A stretch of 64,000 nt of DNA. Source: an uncultured Chthonomonas sp. GTDB taxonomy: Bacteria; Armatimonadota; Chthonomonadetes; Chthonomonadales; Chthonomonadaceae. The notes below the pieces were generated by a model that worked only from the letters and a program-made list of their open reading frames with translations, was not told the DNA's origin and made no database searches. Positions 9,757 to 19,729 of this stretch are shown in pieces; position 1 is the first letter of the stretch, and each line of letters begins with the position of its first letter. A program made the position numbers and the translations under genes. The stretch covers positions 1-64,000 of the forward strand of contig CAIXIX010000112.1 in the NCBI GenBank assembly GCA_903919615.1. Direction: 5' to 3'.

Positions 9757-10191
9757 ATGAATAGAACTGTAGTACTGGCATGCCTATCGGCAATTATCCT
9801 TGGATCCGGCTTTAGCCAGACGTCGGCGCGTGCACAGGGCGCACCCTTTGCAGGCAAGAAGATCACCTGTGCAGAAGCTCTTGTTCAGGCCCCGAAAGAC
9901 GATCCGGAACTGGTTCCGCTCGCCAAAGCGCTGGCCAATGCAGATGCGAAGCTCAACAAGGCGCCAAAAGCCCCCGCAGCCCAGAAAGCCGTTGTGGACG
10001 CAGCGTTCAAGTATGGCGACACACTCATGCATCTTGCTCAGGGAAAGCTCACACCACCGGTTCAGTACCGTGCAGCGCTCGCGCTGTTCCGCAAAGCGCT
10101 TGCAATCGATCCGAAGCACAAGGGCAGCCTCTCTGAGAAGCAGGCCATTGACGACATCTATCGTGGCATGCCGGGCGGTATACCCAAGTAG
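9757..10191 (+). CDS. Secreted small protein of unknown function (TPR-like C-terminus)
   Basis: N-terminal signal peptide; ALALFRKALAIDPKHKGSL resembles a TPR; preceded by AGAAAGG Shine-Dalgarno. Confidence 0.65.
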   Translation: MNRTVVLACLSAIILGSGFSQTSARAQGAPFAGKKITCAEALVQAPKDDPELVPLAKALANADAKLNKAPKAPAAQKAVVDAAFKYGDTLMHLAQGKLTPPVQYRAALALFRKALAIDPKHKGSLSEKQAIDDIYRGMPGGIPK

Positions 10192-10229
10192 GCAGCATTC
10201 TTCTGAAATGCGTGGATCTTAAATGTATG

Positions 10230-10270
10230 GCCCGTCTGCCACGACCCTCGAGGCAGGCGGGCCTCTGTTC
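10230..10270 (+). terminator. Terminator-like hairpin after the small secreted protein
   Basis: GCCCGTCTGCC (10230-10240) / GGCAGGCGGGC (10252-10262), one internal mismatch, followed by a pyrimidine-rich run. Confidence 0.65.
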
Positions 10271-10320
10271 TTCTTTCGGACCGAGTGCCTAGCCTCCAAT
10301 TATTGTAAGGAACCCTAGCA

Positions 10321-12234
10321 TTGAAACTCCCCGGGAACTGGCCTAACAGCGGTGCAGACAACTCTCGTAAGCCTACTGCAGAATATGCAAAGATACTCTG
10401 CGAAGAAGCGGAGGAGCTGCTCGCCGCAGGTAAAGCGCCAGAGGCCAGCGAGCTATTTGCTCAGTCCCGAAAGATCTACCACGATCTCTATTTGAAAGAT
10501 TTGGAATGCGCCGCTATTGAGGCTCTCGCAAGGTGTCAGCAGCGGATCGGTGGGCTGGATGAAGCAAGGCGACTGCTAGAGGACGCTCTCGTTATTTACA
10601 GAGAGCGCGCAGCGCGCCGCGAGATCGGTTTAGTTCTAGATCATATCGGATCCATCGCTCTTATAAAACGTAACTACTCCTATGCGCGAAGAATGCTCTC
10701 TGAATCTTCGAACTACTGGGACAGCGAAGGGCAAAAGGGCCGGCTGGCTGCCTCGCAATACCTGCTTAGCGCGGCCTCATTGGGAGAGCGCGATCGATTG
10801 GCATCGGCCGATCTTGAAACCCGAGCCGGCATCGCATCTTGCCTGGCACGAGAATCAATGGAGATTGCTGATGCAATGCTCGAGCTGGCCATCGTCGTTC
10901 TTGAGCTTGATCTGCCGGATCTTCAGCGCGCTCACGGATTGATCGAGGAGAGCCTGCGGCAGTATCGTTGCTGCGGATTCTCTGCTTCGATCGTTCCGGC
11001 TCTTACCGAGATTAGTAAACGCCTCGCAATCTCGGCGCTCAAAGCGCCCTACCTCGAATTCGCTTCGGCCCTCCGCGCGATTTATGCCGGCGCACGAAAC
11101 AACGCTCCCGTCGCATCTGCTCTGCTTATGGTGGCAACTTGCGGCATCAGCGCTGATGGAACCACCGCAGCCTACTCAATCATGAAAGAGTGTCTTGCGA
11201 TCAGCCAGGATCCGCGCTGCGCCAATACGCGCCCTTTCAGTTATATCGAATTAGGCATCATAAGCTGGTTAGAGCAGCACGTCGATCTTGCCAGGTCGTT
11301 TTACGAAAAGGGGTTTGCTGCGATCCGTGATATGCGGCTTGCACCTGCAGACGAGTTGGATCTCATACTCCTGGCCACACAGAGAATATATGAAGTGGAA
11401 GACCTGAAAGCGGCAGCCCTGCACTTTGCCCGCACGGCTGCGCAGGCGAAACAGAAGGGCAGCGTCGGTGCCTATGTTCATGCCGTCTGCTATCGCGCAG
11501 CCATTGAGGTTGCTCAGGGAGATTTCGAAAATGCCGCCAGACACGCTGAGGAGTGCCTGCTTCTGCACGATGGCGTTCCTGGAGGAACCAATTTCTGTTA
11601 TTGGGGCAGAGCGCTTATATGCAAAGGTGCGGCACTCGCCGGGCGTGGTGACGTTGTAAAAGGCCGCGAACTCATCGCAAAAGGTCTTGCCGGGTGTAAA
11701 GATGGCAAGGATACCGGCGGAACTGTGATGGGCCTGCGATTACTTGGCAGTATCGTTCCGATTGGCTCCGACCTTCGGGAGGAGCGGCAGGCACTAAGAG
11801 AGTGCATCGACCTGTGTGAATTCAATTTCTGCCGCATGGATGCCGCAATGGCCAGGAGCGAGCTTGCACATCACCTCCTGGCTGGTGGCGCAACAAACGA
11901 TGCCTGTAGAGCGTTTCTGCAGAGCAGTCTCTTCTGTGGAAGAGAGGGCAATATTGCAGCGCTCATCTCCGCTCTCGAGGGATGCGCAATTGCAGGCGCC
12001 GAGAGGCGGCAGTATCGTGAAGTGATCCCTTTATTGGGAGCCGCAGAAGAACTACGCTCTCGAATAGGCGCCTCATTATGGTACAGAAAGCTGGAAGTAG
12101 ACGCGATTTGTGCCATGTCCCGCACTGAAATAGGCGAAGCTGAGTTCACCGACCTGTACGAATCCGGCGCACGAATGTCTCGAAAAGATACGATTCAGGG
12201 CGTATGGGAGATCGTGGCCTCGCGCGGCAGTTGA
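10321..12234 (+). CDS. Tetratricopeptide-repeat protein, no recognisable catalytic domain
   Basis: 637 aa; repeated TPR-like helices (AGKAPEASELFAQSRKIYHDL, GGLDEARRLLEDALVIYRE, GDFENAARHAEECLLLHD); TTG start. Confidence 0.8.
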   Translation: MKLPGNWPNSGADNSRKPTAEYAKILCEEAEELLAAGKAPEASELFAQSRKIYHDLYLKDLECAAIEALARCQQRIGGLDEARRLLEDALVIYRERAARREIGLVLDHIGSIALIKRNYSYARRMLSESSNYWDSEGQKGRLAASQYLLSAASLGERDRLASADLETRAGIASCLARESMEIADAMLELAIVVLELDLPDLQRAHGLIEESLRQYRCCGFSASIVPALTEISKRLAISALKAPYLEFASALRAIYAGARNNAPVASALLMVATCGISADGTTAAYSIMKECLAISQDPRCANTRPFSYIELGIISWLEQHVDLARSFYEKGFAAIRDMRLAPADELDLILLATQRIYEVEDLKAAALHFARTAAQAKQKGSVGAYVHAVCYRAAIEVAQGDFENAARHAEECLLLHDGVPGGTNFCYWGRALICKGAALAGRGDVVKGRELIAKGLAGCKDGKDTGGTVMGLRLLGSIVPIGSDLREERQALRECIDLCEFNFCRMDAAMARSELAHHLLAGGATNDACRAFLQSSLFCGREGNIAALISALEGCAIAGAERRQYREVIPLLGAAEELRSRIGASLWYRKLEVDAICAMSRTEIGEAEFTDLYESGARMSRKDTIQGVWEIVASRGS

Positions 12235-12269
12235 ATGCTATCGCGTTTGACAGTTGCACGGCATATCGG

Positions 12270-12299
12270 TTGACATTCTGTCAAATCAACTGCTATAAT
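12270..12299 (+). promoter_or_regulatory. Strong sigma70-type promoter upstream of the structured leader/glnA
   Basis: TTGACA (12270-12275), 18-bp spacer, TATAAT (12294-12299). Confidence 0.85.
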
Positions 12300-12303
12300 C
12301 TCA

Positions 12304-12445
12304 TCGTACGCGGGCAGGTTAGAGGCCGCCGCAGACAGGATGAGAACTCCACAGCACTATTTTGGCAGGCGCGAAGTTGCGCTCTGTAACTGCAAGCGTT
12401 CTTCGCCAGGGTTATTTGCAGGCCCATGGGCGAGAGCGTTTTTTT
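12304..12445 (+). ncRNA. Candidate structured RNA (6S-like small RNA or glnA leader/attenuator), unverified
   Basis: 5' segment TCGTACGCGGGC (12304-12315) pairs with GCCCATGGGCGA (12422-12433) at 10 of 12 positions, closing the RNA near the predicted +1; internal TGGC..GAAG / CTTCGCCA hairpin; T7 tract 12439-12445. Confidence 0.4.
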
Positions 12446-12522
12446 GTGCCCGGACGTTTACAAATCCCCAGCCGAAACGTGCCATACAGGCTCAGACATT
12501 ACACTAAGGAGATGAGCGCAAC

Positions 12523-13938
12523 ATGACGCCCAAAGATGTGATTGATCTCGTCAAAGAGACGGAAGCGAAGGTTGTAGATATTCGCTTTACGGATTTGCCG
12601 GGTCAGCAGCAGCACTTTTCAATCCCTGCAAAGCTGCTTACCGAAGATATGTTTACAGATGGTCTTGCCTTCGACGGATCGTCTATCCGCGGATTCAAGG
12701 CGATCAACGAATCGGACATGCTTCTGATTCCAGATCCGACCACCGCTTTTGTTGATCCGTTCTTCGACGTGACGACGCTCAACATAACCTGCGACATCGA
12801 AGATCCGATCACCCGAGAAAAGTACAATCGCGATCCTCGACAGGTGGCGAAGAAGGCAGAAGCCTATCTTAAGAGCACCGGCATCGCCGATACCGCATTC
12901 CTTGGCCCAGAGGCAGAGTTCTACGTCTTCAACGACATCCGTTTTGATCAGACCTCCCACTCCGGCTACTACTACATCGACAGCGATGAGGGTATCTGGA
13001 ACAGCGGCCGCGACGAGAAGCCGAACCTTGGCTACAAGATCCCGTACAAGAGAGGCTACTTCCCGGTTCCACCAACGGACAGCCTTCAGGACCTCCGCAC
13101 CGAGATGATGCTCAACCTGATGGATGTTGGCATCGAGATCGAAATGCAGCACCATGAGGTTGGCACCGCGGGCCAGTCCGAAATCGACATGCGATTCGGC
13201 ACCCTGCTCGCCATGGCGGACAACCTGATGAAGTACAAGTACATCGTCAAGAACACCGCCGTCCAGAATGGCTACACGGTTACCTTCATGCCGAAGCCGC
13301 TCTTCATGGACAATGGCTCCGGAATGCACGTTCACCAATCGCTCTGGAAAGATGGCCAGCCGCTCTTCGCAGATGAGAAGGGTTATGCCGGTCTCTCCGA
13401 AATGGCGATCCACTACATCGGCGGCCTGCTGAAGCATGCGCCTTCGCTGCTTGCTTTCTGCGCACCAACCACCAACTCGTACCGCAGACTGGTTCCCGGA
13501 TACGAGGCGCCGATCAACCTGATCTACTCCGCTCGAAACCGCTCAGCCTGCGTCCGAATCCCGGTCGCCAGCAAGTCCCCAAAGGCAAAGCGCGTCGAGT
13601 TCCGCGCACCCGATCCTTCTGCAAACCCGTACCTCGCCTTCTCAGCTCTGCTGATGGCTGGCCTGGATGGTATCCAGAACAAGATCGTTCCCCCGGCGCC
13701 AATCGACAAGGACCTTTACGAGATGGAGCCAGAGGAGCGCAAGGGTATCGCGCAGACTCCGGGCAGCCTCGAAGAGACCCTCAAGGCGCTGGAAGCGGAT
13801 CACGAGTATCTGCTCAAGGGTGGAGTATTCACCAAGGACCTCATCGACACCTGGATCGATTACAAAACGACTCAGGAAGCCAAGCAGATCGCGCTTCGCC
13901 CACATCCGTACGAGTTCTCACTGTACTACGACATCTGA
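12523..13938 (+). CDS. glnA: Glutamine synthetase type I
   Basis: [67 protein letters not shown] signatures; SD AAGGAG. Confidence 0.98.
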   Translation: MTPKDVIDLVKETEAKVVDIRFTDLPGQQQHFSIPAKLLTEDMFTDGLAFDGSSIRGFKAINESDMLLIPDPTTAFVDPFFDVTTLNITCDIEDPITREKYNRDPRQVAKKAEAYLKSTGIADTAFLGPEAEFYVFNDIRFDQTSHSGYYYIDSDEGIWNSGRDEKPNLGYKIPYKRGYFPVPPTDSLQDLRTEMMLNLMDVGIEIEMQHHEVGTAGQSEIDMRFGTLLAMADNLMKYKYIVKNTAVQNGYTVTFMPKPLFMDNGSGMHVHQSLWKDGQPLFADEKGYAGLSEMAIHYIGGLLKHAPSLLAFCAPTTNSYRRLVPGYEAPINLIYSARNRSACVRIPVASKSPKAKRVEFRAPDPSANPYLAFSALLMAGLDGIQNKIVPPAPIDKDLYEMEPEERKGIAQTPGSLEETLKALEADHEYLLKGGVFTKDLIDTWIDYKTTQEAKQIALRPHPYEFSLYYDI

Positions 13939-13963
13939 TCCCTCGAGGCGTTTTCTCGGCCTC

Positions 13964-14006
13964 AAAAAACTGCCCCTTCTCCAAGATTGGAGGCGGGGCA
14001 GTTTTT
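13964..14006 (+). terminator. Rho-independent terminator of glnA
   Basis: AAAAAACTGCCCC ... GGGGCAGTTTTT hairpin directly after glnA. Confidence 0.92.
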
Positions 14007-14536
14007 GTTATTACGGAAACCTGAACGCCTTCGCTGACAGCGATGTTGGTTTTTCAAATCTAGATCAATTATTGCGTTTTGGGGTGAGTAATCCCCTACG
14101 TGTCAATATCATCATAAGCGAATCGTGGATGCCAGTAGGTGGCATAAACACATTGTAACCGTTGTTGGTGAAAACATCGTAAAGGTCGTTGCCCCAGTGC
14201 AAAGGGGCTCCGATCTGCACCCTCCGCACTTCATCGCTCATTCTTCGCGCGGGCGCAGTGAACCCGGGACGCAGCTCGACTCGTTCTAAACTGAAAGCCG
14301 GTCCAGCCCATCGCGGCGACCCTACAGAAAACTCGTGCGTTCGATGTTGAGTGTATTTAGTTCGCCGCGTGAGGACACGCGGGCTCCAGGGTGTCCTCAG
14401 GTTGCCCTGCCAAAACGACCATCTCAGGCCCTATCGTTCTCGAATTTGGAGCTCCAAGCGCCCCACTTTAACCCGTATCTGCTATACTGTAACGGTTGAA
14501 AAACGCTAACCCCACACAATTAAGACGACATATTAT

Positions 14537-15670
14537 ATGGATTCCCCCACGAGAAAACTACGAGTACTCTGCGTGTTCGGTACGCGGCCAGATGCAGTCA
14601 AAATGGCGCCGGTCGTACTGGAACTTAAGCGCCACACAGAAGATTTCGATGTTCGCGTTGTAGTCACCGGCCAGCACCGAGAACAGCTCGATCAGGTCTT
14701 ACGCGTGTTTAATATTGTGCCAGACCACGATCTCGCGATCATGCAGCACGGGCAGTCTCTTGCGCAGATCACCACGCGGGCCCTGGAGGGGCTCGACGCC
14801 GATCTGCAGGCACATCCCGCAGACATCTGCCTGGCGCAGGGCGATACCACCACCACCTTTGTTGCCGCGCTCGCAGCCTTCTATCACAAGGTTCCCTTCG
14901 GCCATGTAGAAGCCGGACTGCGGACAGGCAACATGTACGACCCCTTTCCTGAAGAGATGAACCGCCGGCTAGCAGGCGTAATGACGACGTGGCATTTCGC
15001 TCCAACAGAACCTGCAAAACAGAATCTGCTCGCAGAAGGCATAAACGCGGATACCATCTACGTAACCGGAAACACAAGCATTGATGCGCTGCGCAGTGTT
15101 TCGGCGCTCAGCTATACATTTGAAGATCCTGAACTGCACGAGATCGTGGAATCGAACCGAAGGCTTATCCTTGTCACAGCGCACCGCCGCGAAAACTGGG
15201 GCGAGCCAATGAGCAATATCGCCACGGCGCTGGCAAAACTCGCTGCGGATTTTGCAGACTGCAATATTGTGGTGGCAATGCATCGTAACCCTGTGGTGAG
15301 AGAGACCCTTCGCCCGATCCTTGGCGCCATCGACAACGTGCATCTCATTGAGCCCCCAGACTATGTTCCGTTCGTAAAGCTGATGCAGCGAGCCAATCTC
15401 ATTCTCACCGATTCTGGCGGCGTTCAGGAGGAGGCCCCCTCATTCGGTGTCCCGATTCTGGTCCTGAGGCGAACAACAGAGCGTCCGGAGGGCGTGTCTG
15501 CAGGAACTGCGAAGCTTATCGGCACCGACTACCAGGTGATTGTGGATGAGGCAACACGACTGCTTACAGATCCGGATGCGCGGGCCAGCATGGCTCGCTC
15601 CGTGAACCCGTATGGCGATGGCTGTGCGGCAGAACAGATTGCTGCAGTACTGAAACAGCATTCGATATAA
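14537..15670 (+). CDS. wecB: UDP-N-acetylglucosamine 2-epimerase (non-hydrolysing)
   Basis: VFGTRPDAVKMAPVV, VTGQHREQLDQVL, HVEAGLRTGN, LILTDSGGVQEEAPSFGVPILVLRRTTERPEG. Confidence 0.96.
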   Translation: MDSPTRKLRVLCVFGTRPDAVKMAPVVLELKRHTEDFDVRVVVTGQHREQLDQVLRVFNIVPDHDLAIMQHGQSLAQITTRALEGLDADLQAHPADICLAQGDTTTTFVAALAAFYHKVPFGHVEAGLRTGNMYDPFPEEMNRRLAGVMTTWHFAPTEPAKQNLLAEGINADTIYVTGNTSIDALRSVSALSYTFEDPELHEIVESNRRLILVTAHRRENWGEPMSNIATALAKLAADFADCNIVVAMHRNPVVRETLRPILGAIDNVHLIEPPDYVPFVKLMQRANLILTDSGGVQEEAPSFGVPILVLRRTTERPEGVSAGTAKLIGTDYQVIVDEATRLLTDPDARASMARSVNPYGDGCAAEQIAAVLKQHSI

Positions 15671-15717
15671 ACCGGCCCTATCATCTGGGTGAAGTCGCTT
15701 CGTCTCCATAACTTCGC

Positions 15718-17463
15718 ATGCCAAAACCATTTGCCCCTAAACACTGGAGGATGCTTCAGACCGACTCCGACTCTCAGGCGCTGCTTGAGTCGGAGCTTGG
15801 ACTGGATCCGATCGTTGCTTCCCTGCTAATCCAACGAGGTATCACCACGCCACAGGAAGCAGATGCTTTTCTTAACCCCGACATGTCGAGGATGCACGAT
15901 CCTTTTTTACTGCCGGACGCAGAAGTTGCATGTGCTCGCCTGAAAACAGCCATCGCAAGCCGCGAAAAGATACTGATCCATGGCGATTATGATGGGGATG
16001 GCGTTACCAGCGCAGCGCTGTGGACCAGATACCTGCGTGCGTTAGGCGCAGATGTTGATGTGTTTGTGCCTCACAGAGCACGAGACGGCTACGATATGCG
16101 GAGCCCCTTCATTGAGAAGGCCCGCGCCGAGAAAGTCGGCCTGATTGTAACTACCGATTGCGGCATTCAGCGCATCGACGAGGTTGAAATGGCGCGCGAG
16201 GCCGGGATCGATGTGATTATCACGGATCATCACACGCCCAACGCATCCGGCGCCATTCCTGCCGCCGTAGCCGTCGTGAATCCTCACCGCAGCGACTCTC
16301 GATATCCTTTCGCAGACCTGGCCGGCGTTGGCGTTGCCTTTAAGCTCTGCGAGGCATTAACGCGCTACCTTGGTGAGAGCGTTCCAAACTTTCGGCGCGG
16401 GTTTCTGGATCTCGCGGCATTCGGCACAATCACCGATGTAATGCCGTTGATCGATGAGAATAGAATCATCGTAAAGCATGGGCTCGAGCATCTGCAAAAC
16501 ACACGCAAGCCAGGACTGCGAGCCCTGATCGATACTTCGAAATACGCCGACCGTACTCTAGATGCCTATTCGGTTGGATTTGGCCTGGGGCCAAGACTCA
16601 ACTCTGCCAGCCGTATTGGCGAAACCCAGATTGCGCTCGATCTGCTGCTGACCAAAGATGTTCAGACTGGCTTCGATCTTGCGAATCAGCTCGAAGCGAT
16701 GAACAATGAACGTCGCGCCGTACAGGAGCAGATCTTCCAGGAGGCGATGTCTCAGGCAAGCCTGTTCGACCTGGCCGACACGCGCTGTATTGTAGTGAGT
16801 GGCGCAGGTTGGGCTGGCAGTGTTGTAGGGATTGTAGCAAGTAAAATCGTAGATAGGCTGCATCGTCCGTGCATCGTAATTGCGCTCGACGAGGAGTCCG
16901 GCAGAGGCAGAGGCTCAGCGCGGAGTATACAGGCCTTCAACGTATTTAACGCCATTAACCAGTGCAAAGAGCTGCTGCAAGAATACGGCGGACATGCGCA
17001 CGCGGCCGGGCTCTCTATTTTAACCAATCAAGTAGATGCGTTTGCGAAACGAATGAACAAGATCGCCTGTAAGCAGTTAACCGAGGAAGACTGTGTGCCG
17101 GTGATCGATGTTGCGCTGGAAGTTGATACCGAACAGGTCTCCGCGCGATTAATCGAGGAGATAGAGAAGCTGGCTCCATTCGGAAACGGCAACCCCGAGC
17201 CAACCTTCGTCAGCAAGAGCGCCAGGATCCATGAAATCAAGACCATGGGGCAGGATCAGAAGCACCTGAAATTCATCGTAGCGGCAGAGGGTGTTAACCC
17301 TAACGATAAAGTAGATGCGCCCTGGTGGAATCGCGGCGATCTGGCGGATATACTTGAAGCCGGAACATCACTCGATCTCTGCTATAAGCCGAAATTTAAC
17401 CATTTTAATGGCCGCCGCACCATTCAGTTTATCATCGAAGATGTTAGACCTGCCGATTGGTAG
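15718..17463 (+). CDS. recJ: Single-stranded-DNA-specific exonuclease RecJ
   Basis: DHH motifs (ILIHGDYDGDGVTSAALW; VIITDHHTP), DHHA1-type GGHAHAAGLSI. Confidence 0.96.
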   Translation: MPKPFAPKHWRMLQTDSDSQALLESELGLDPIVASLLIQRGITTPQEADAFLNPDMSRMHDPFLLPDAEVACARLKTAIASREKILIHGDYDGDGVTSAALWTRYLRALGADVDVFVPHRARDGYDMRSPFIEKARAEKVGLIVTTDCGIQRIDEVEMAREAGIDVIITDHHTPNASGAIPAAVAVVNPHRSDSRYPFADLAGVGVAFKLCEALTRYLGESVPNFRRGFLDLAAFGTITDVMPLIDENRIIVKHGLEHLQNTRKPGLRALIDTSKYADRTLDAYSVGFGLGPRLNSASRIGETQIALDLLLTKDVQTGFDLANQLEAMNNERRAVQEQIFQEAMSQASLFDLADTRCIVVSGAGWAGSVVGIVASKIVDRLHRPCIVIALDEESGRGRGSARSIQAFNVFNAINQCKELLQEYGGHAHAAGLSILTNQVDAFAKRMNKIACKQLTEEDCVPVIDVALEVDTEQVSARLIEEIEKLAPFGNGNPEPTFVSKSARIHEIKTMGQDQKHLKFIVAAEGVNPNDKVDAPWWNRGDLADILEAGTSLDLCYKPKFNHFNGRRTIQFIIEDVRPADW

Positions 17464-17520
17464 GCGCCGGCACACAGATCAACCGTATCATTTCAGAGAA
17501 CTATACAGGAGGCCATTGAA

Positions 17521-17979
17521 ATGCCAAACAACGGAGCAAACAGCGTCATCGGCGGAGGTGGGTACCACCACGCAGCGATTAAGGCTATCGATTTTGATGA
17601 GACATTGAAGTTCTACATCGAAGGTCTGGGCTTCAAGAGGACCTATGGGTGGGGAACCGACTTGCGGGCATCAGGAGAGAAGGATTCTCGCGCGGCTCTG
17701 TTAGACAGCGGAGACGGCAACTATCTCGAAGTTTTCGCCGGCGGCACAGGCACTCCGTGGGAGGCTGTTCCCGAGTCTGTGTTCCTTCATATTGCATTCC
17801 GCACCACCGACATTCATACGGCCATTGAGAGAGCCCGCTCAGCAGGAGCAACGATTACCGTTGAGCCTAAATCGGTAGTTCCGCCGAATGCGGATGAGCC
17901 TGCGAAGACATTTACGGTCGCCTTCTTCCGCGGCCCCAGCGGCGAGATCGTAGAGTTCTTCCAGAACGATGAGCTGTAG
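17521..17979 (+). CDS. VOC (glyoxalase/bleomycin-resistance) family protein
   Basis: GYHHAAIKAIDFDETLKFYIEGLGF ... FHIAFRTTDIHTAIERARSAGA ... FFRGPSGEIVEFFQND. Confidence 0.88.
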   Translation: MPNNGANSVIGGGGYHHAAIKAIDFDETLKFYIEGLGFKRTYGWGTDLRASGEKDSRAALLDSGDGNYLEVFAGGTGTPWEAVPESVFLHIAFRTTDIHTAIERARSAGATITVEPKSVVPPNADEPAKTFTVAFFRGPSGEIVEFFQNDEL

Positions 17980-18066
17980 ACCTGTCGGCAGTCGGGAACA
18001 GGCTTGCGGATTGAGGCGTCAAGTCGGGTAGGATAGATCAAGTGTGGATCGTCACTTGACTCTCAG

Positions 18067-18798
18067 GTGCTGGAGGTGGATTTGAGCAGATTAACCAGGA
18101 TAAGAAATCGGCTTTTTTCTGCTTGCGCGATTGCGTTGGTCGCAGGTACGTTTGCGCCTCGGATCGCGATCGCTCAAGGCAGCGTTGCGCCTTCAAACCA
18201 GCAAAACGATGCAGCCATACCGGTTGGAGAGCGCCTTGTGGCTCTAGATGCAGAGAACGCGCGCCTTGTTGATATCCTGCCGGACCTGATGAAGGGCGTT
18301 GGTGCGGACTACGCACTGGATCGCGAAGCGACCGCAGCGCGAGTAACCATCCACATCACGCGAGCGAGACTCAAAGATGTATTGAACGTGGTTGCAAAGG
18401 TCAGTACCGTTCCGCTAGAGGTAAAGAACGAAGGCGGGTTGTTCCACTTCGTCTTAAAGCCCCCGCCGCCGCCTGCAAAATCGCCCGAAAAAACAGTTCG
18501 GCGACCAGGCCCCCCATACAATGGTGGGGACCCGATCGCCGGAGCAACTAGCGAGCTATTTACATATCTTATCCGCAGTGAGATTGTGCTCGGCGGAAGA
18601 TCCACCGGGCCCGCGCCAGGCTCCCTGGTAATCCAGGGCGGTGGTTCACTGAGCGGCTCAAGAAACTTCTCGGATTACGGTTTTATTAACGGGCACTTCA
18701 CCAGCAGCAGTCTGACGATACCCGACATTAACACTCCATGGATCCGCTCCGCAACGGGAGGCGGCGGTTACTTCGGCCCATTTAAAACAGGCAACTAA
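18067..18798 (+). CDS. Secreted protein with STN/secretin-N-like domain
   Basis: Signal peptide; LVALDAENARLVDILPDLMKGVGADYALDREATAARVTIHITRARLKDVLNVVAKV resembles an STN domain; GTG start assumed. Confidence 0.65.
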   Translation: MLEVDLSRLTRIRNRLFSACAIALVAGTFAPRIAIAQGSVAPSNQQNDAAIPVGERLVALDAENARLVDILPDLMKGVGADYALDREATAARVTIHITRARLKDVLNVVAKVSTVPLEVKNEGGLFHFVLKPPPPPAKSPEKTVRRPGPPYNGGDPIAGATSELFTYLIRSEIVLGGRSTGPAPGSLVIQGGGSLSGSRNFSDYGFINGHFTSSSLTIPDINTPWIRSATGGGGYFGPFKTGN

Positions 18799-18808
18799 CC
18801 TTATGCCT

Positions 18809-19114
18809 CTATCGTGCGTATCGGCGGCGGATCCAAGCTCCGTTGCTAACTCGCTCCATTTCGGTCGAGGTTGCCAGCGCATAGGTTGCTCTGGCCGACT
18901 GCAACCGGGCGATCCTGCTCATTGAGCTTGCGCGAGCATCGGCGGCGCGCTGGGGATTAACCTGCGCCTCAGCCTCGAGCAGCTTAAGCAGTCTGGAGAG
19001 AGCCATCTCTCGCTCAACATTCACAAGAAATGCTCGATTTTCACGAGTCACCTTGTTTCGGCAAACTCGAATTTGCCTTCCAGTCTCTTCTACTCTTTCA
19101 ATAACATTAACCAT
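18809..19114 (-). CDS. Hypothetical protein (Arg/Ala-rich helical)
   Basis: Plausible start MVNVIERVEETGRQ inside the ORF-track frame 18809..19279; no family recognised. Confidence 0.35.
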   Translation of the reverse strand: MVNVIERVEETGRQIRVCRNKVTRENRAFLVNVEREMALSRLLKLLEAEAQVNPQRAADARASSMSRIARLQSARATYALATSTEMERVSNGAWIRRRYAR

Positions 19115-19625
19115 CTTCACGTATACCTTTCTTACCTGTCTTGAGGATGGGTACACTGCTGTTTGCACCTTGCTCCGGCGATTACTCGCGAGAGCACCCA
19201 AATAAAAACCCGCTTCGGATATTCCGTTAGCGGGCGCATCTACGATATACCAGGCAAACGTGTCTGTTAGACACGCCATTGCTTGTGGCGATCTCGCATT
19301 GTGGCCCGCGCAGCCTTACTGGTTGCACGAAATGATGTAACACCCTGGGTTATGATTGCAGACATGTTCGATTTGTGCGAAGCACTGCTACCTGAGGCTC
19401 TGATTTGCCGTCCTTCGGCTGCCTCGTATCTACCATCGTCTCTTCACTTCGGATGAACCCTGAGCGGAACATTTCAGTTTCCGCCCTCATCTACATAGAC
19501 ACAGCTAACGCAAAATGGTTTCGCTATACTCTGTATGAACTACATCACACCCAATATCGGCGCAAAGGCGCCTCCCGCTTAATATACGAACGAAAAGGCG
19601 AGCTTTACCGCAACAAGTGATCAAA

Positions 19626-19654
19626 TTGACAGATGATAGGGGTCATGGTATAGT
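19626..19654 (+). promoter_or_regulatory. Sigma70-type promoter
   Basis: TTGACA (19626-19631), 17-bp spacer, TATAGT (19649-19654), upstream of the zinc-ribbon gene. Confidence 0.7.
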
Positions 19655-19729
19655 GGAGAAGACGCCAATTGGCGCTTGTCGCCTCACTTTCGGTCGCATT
19701 GTATGGTTTACGGGAATGGCTAAAATACC

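Noticed and set aside
12619-13437. 272-aa ORF antisense to glnA
   Set aside because: Mirror frame of a highly conserved gene; no domain.
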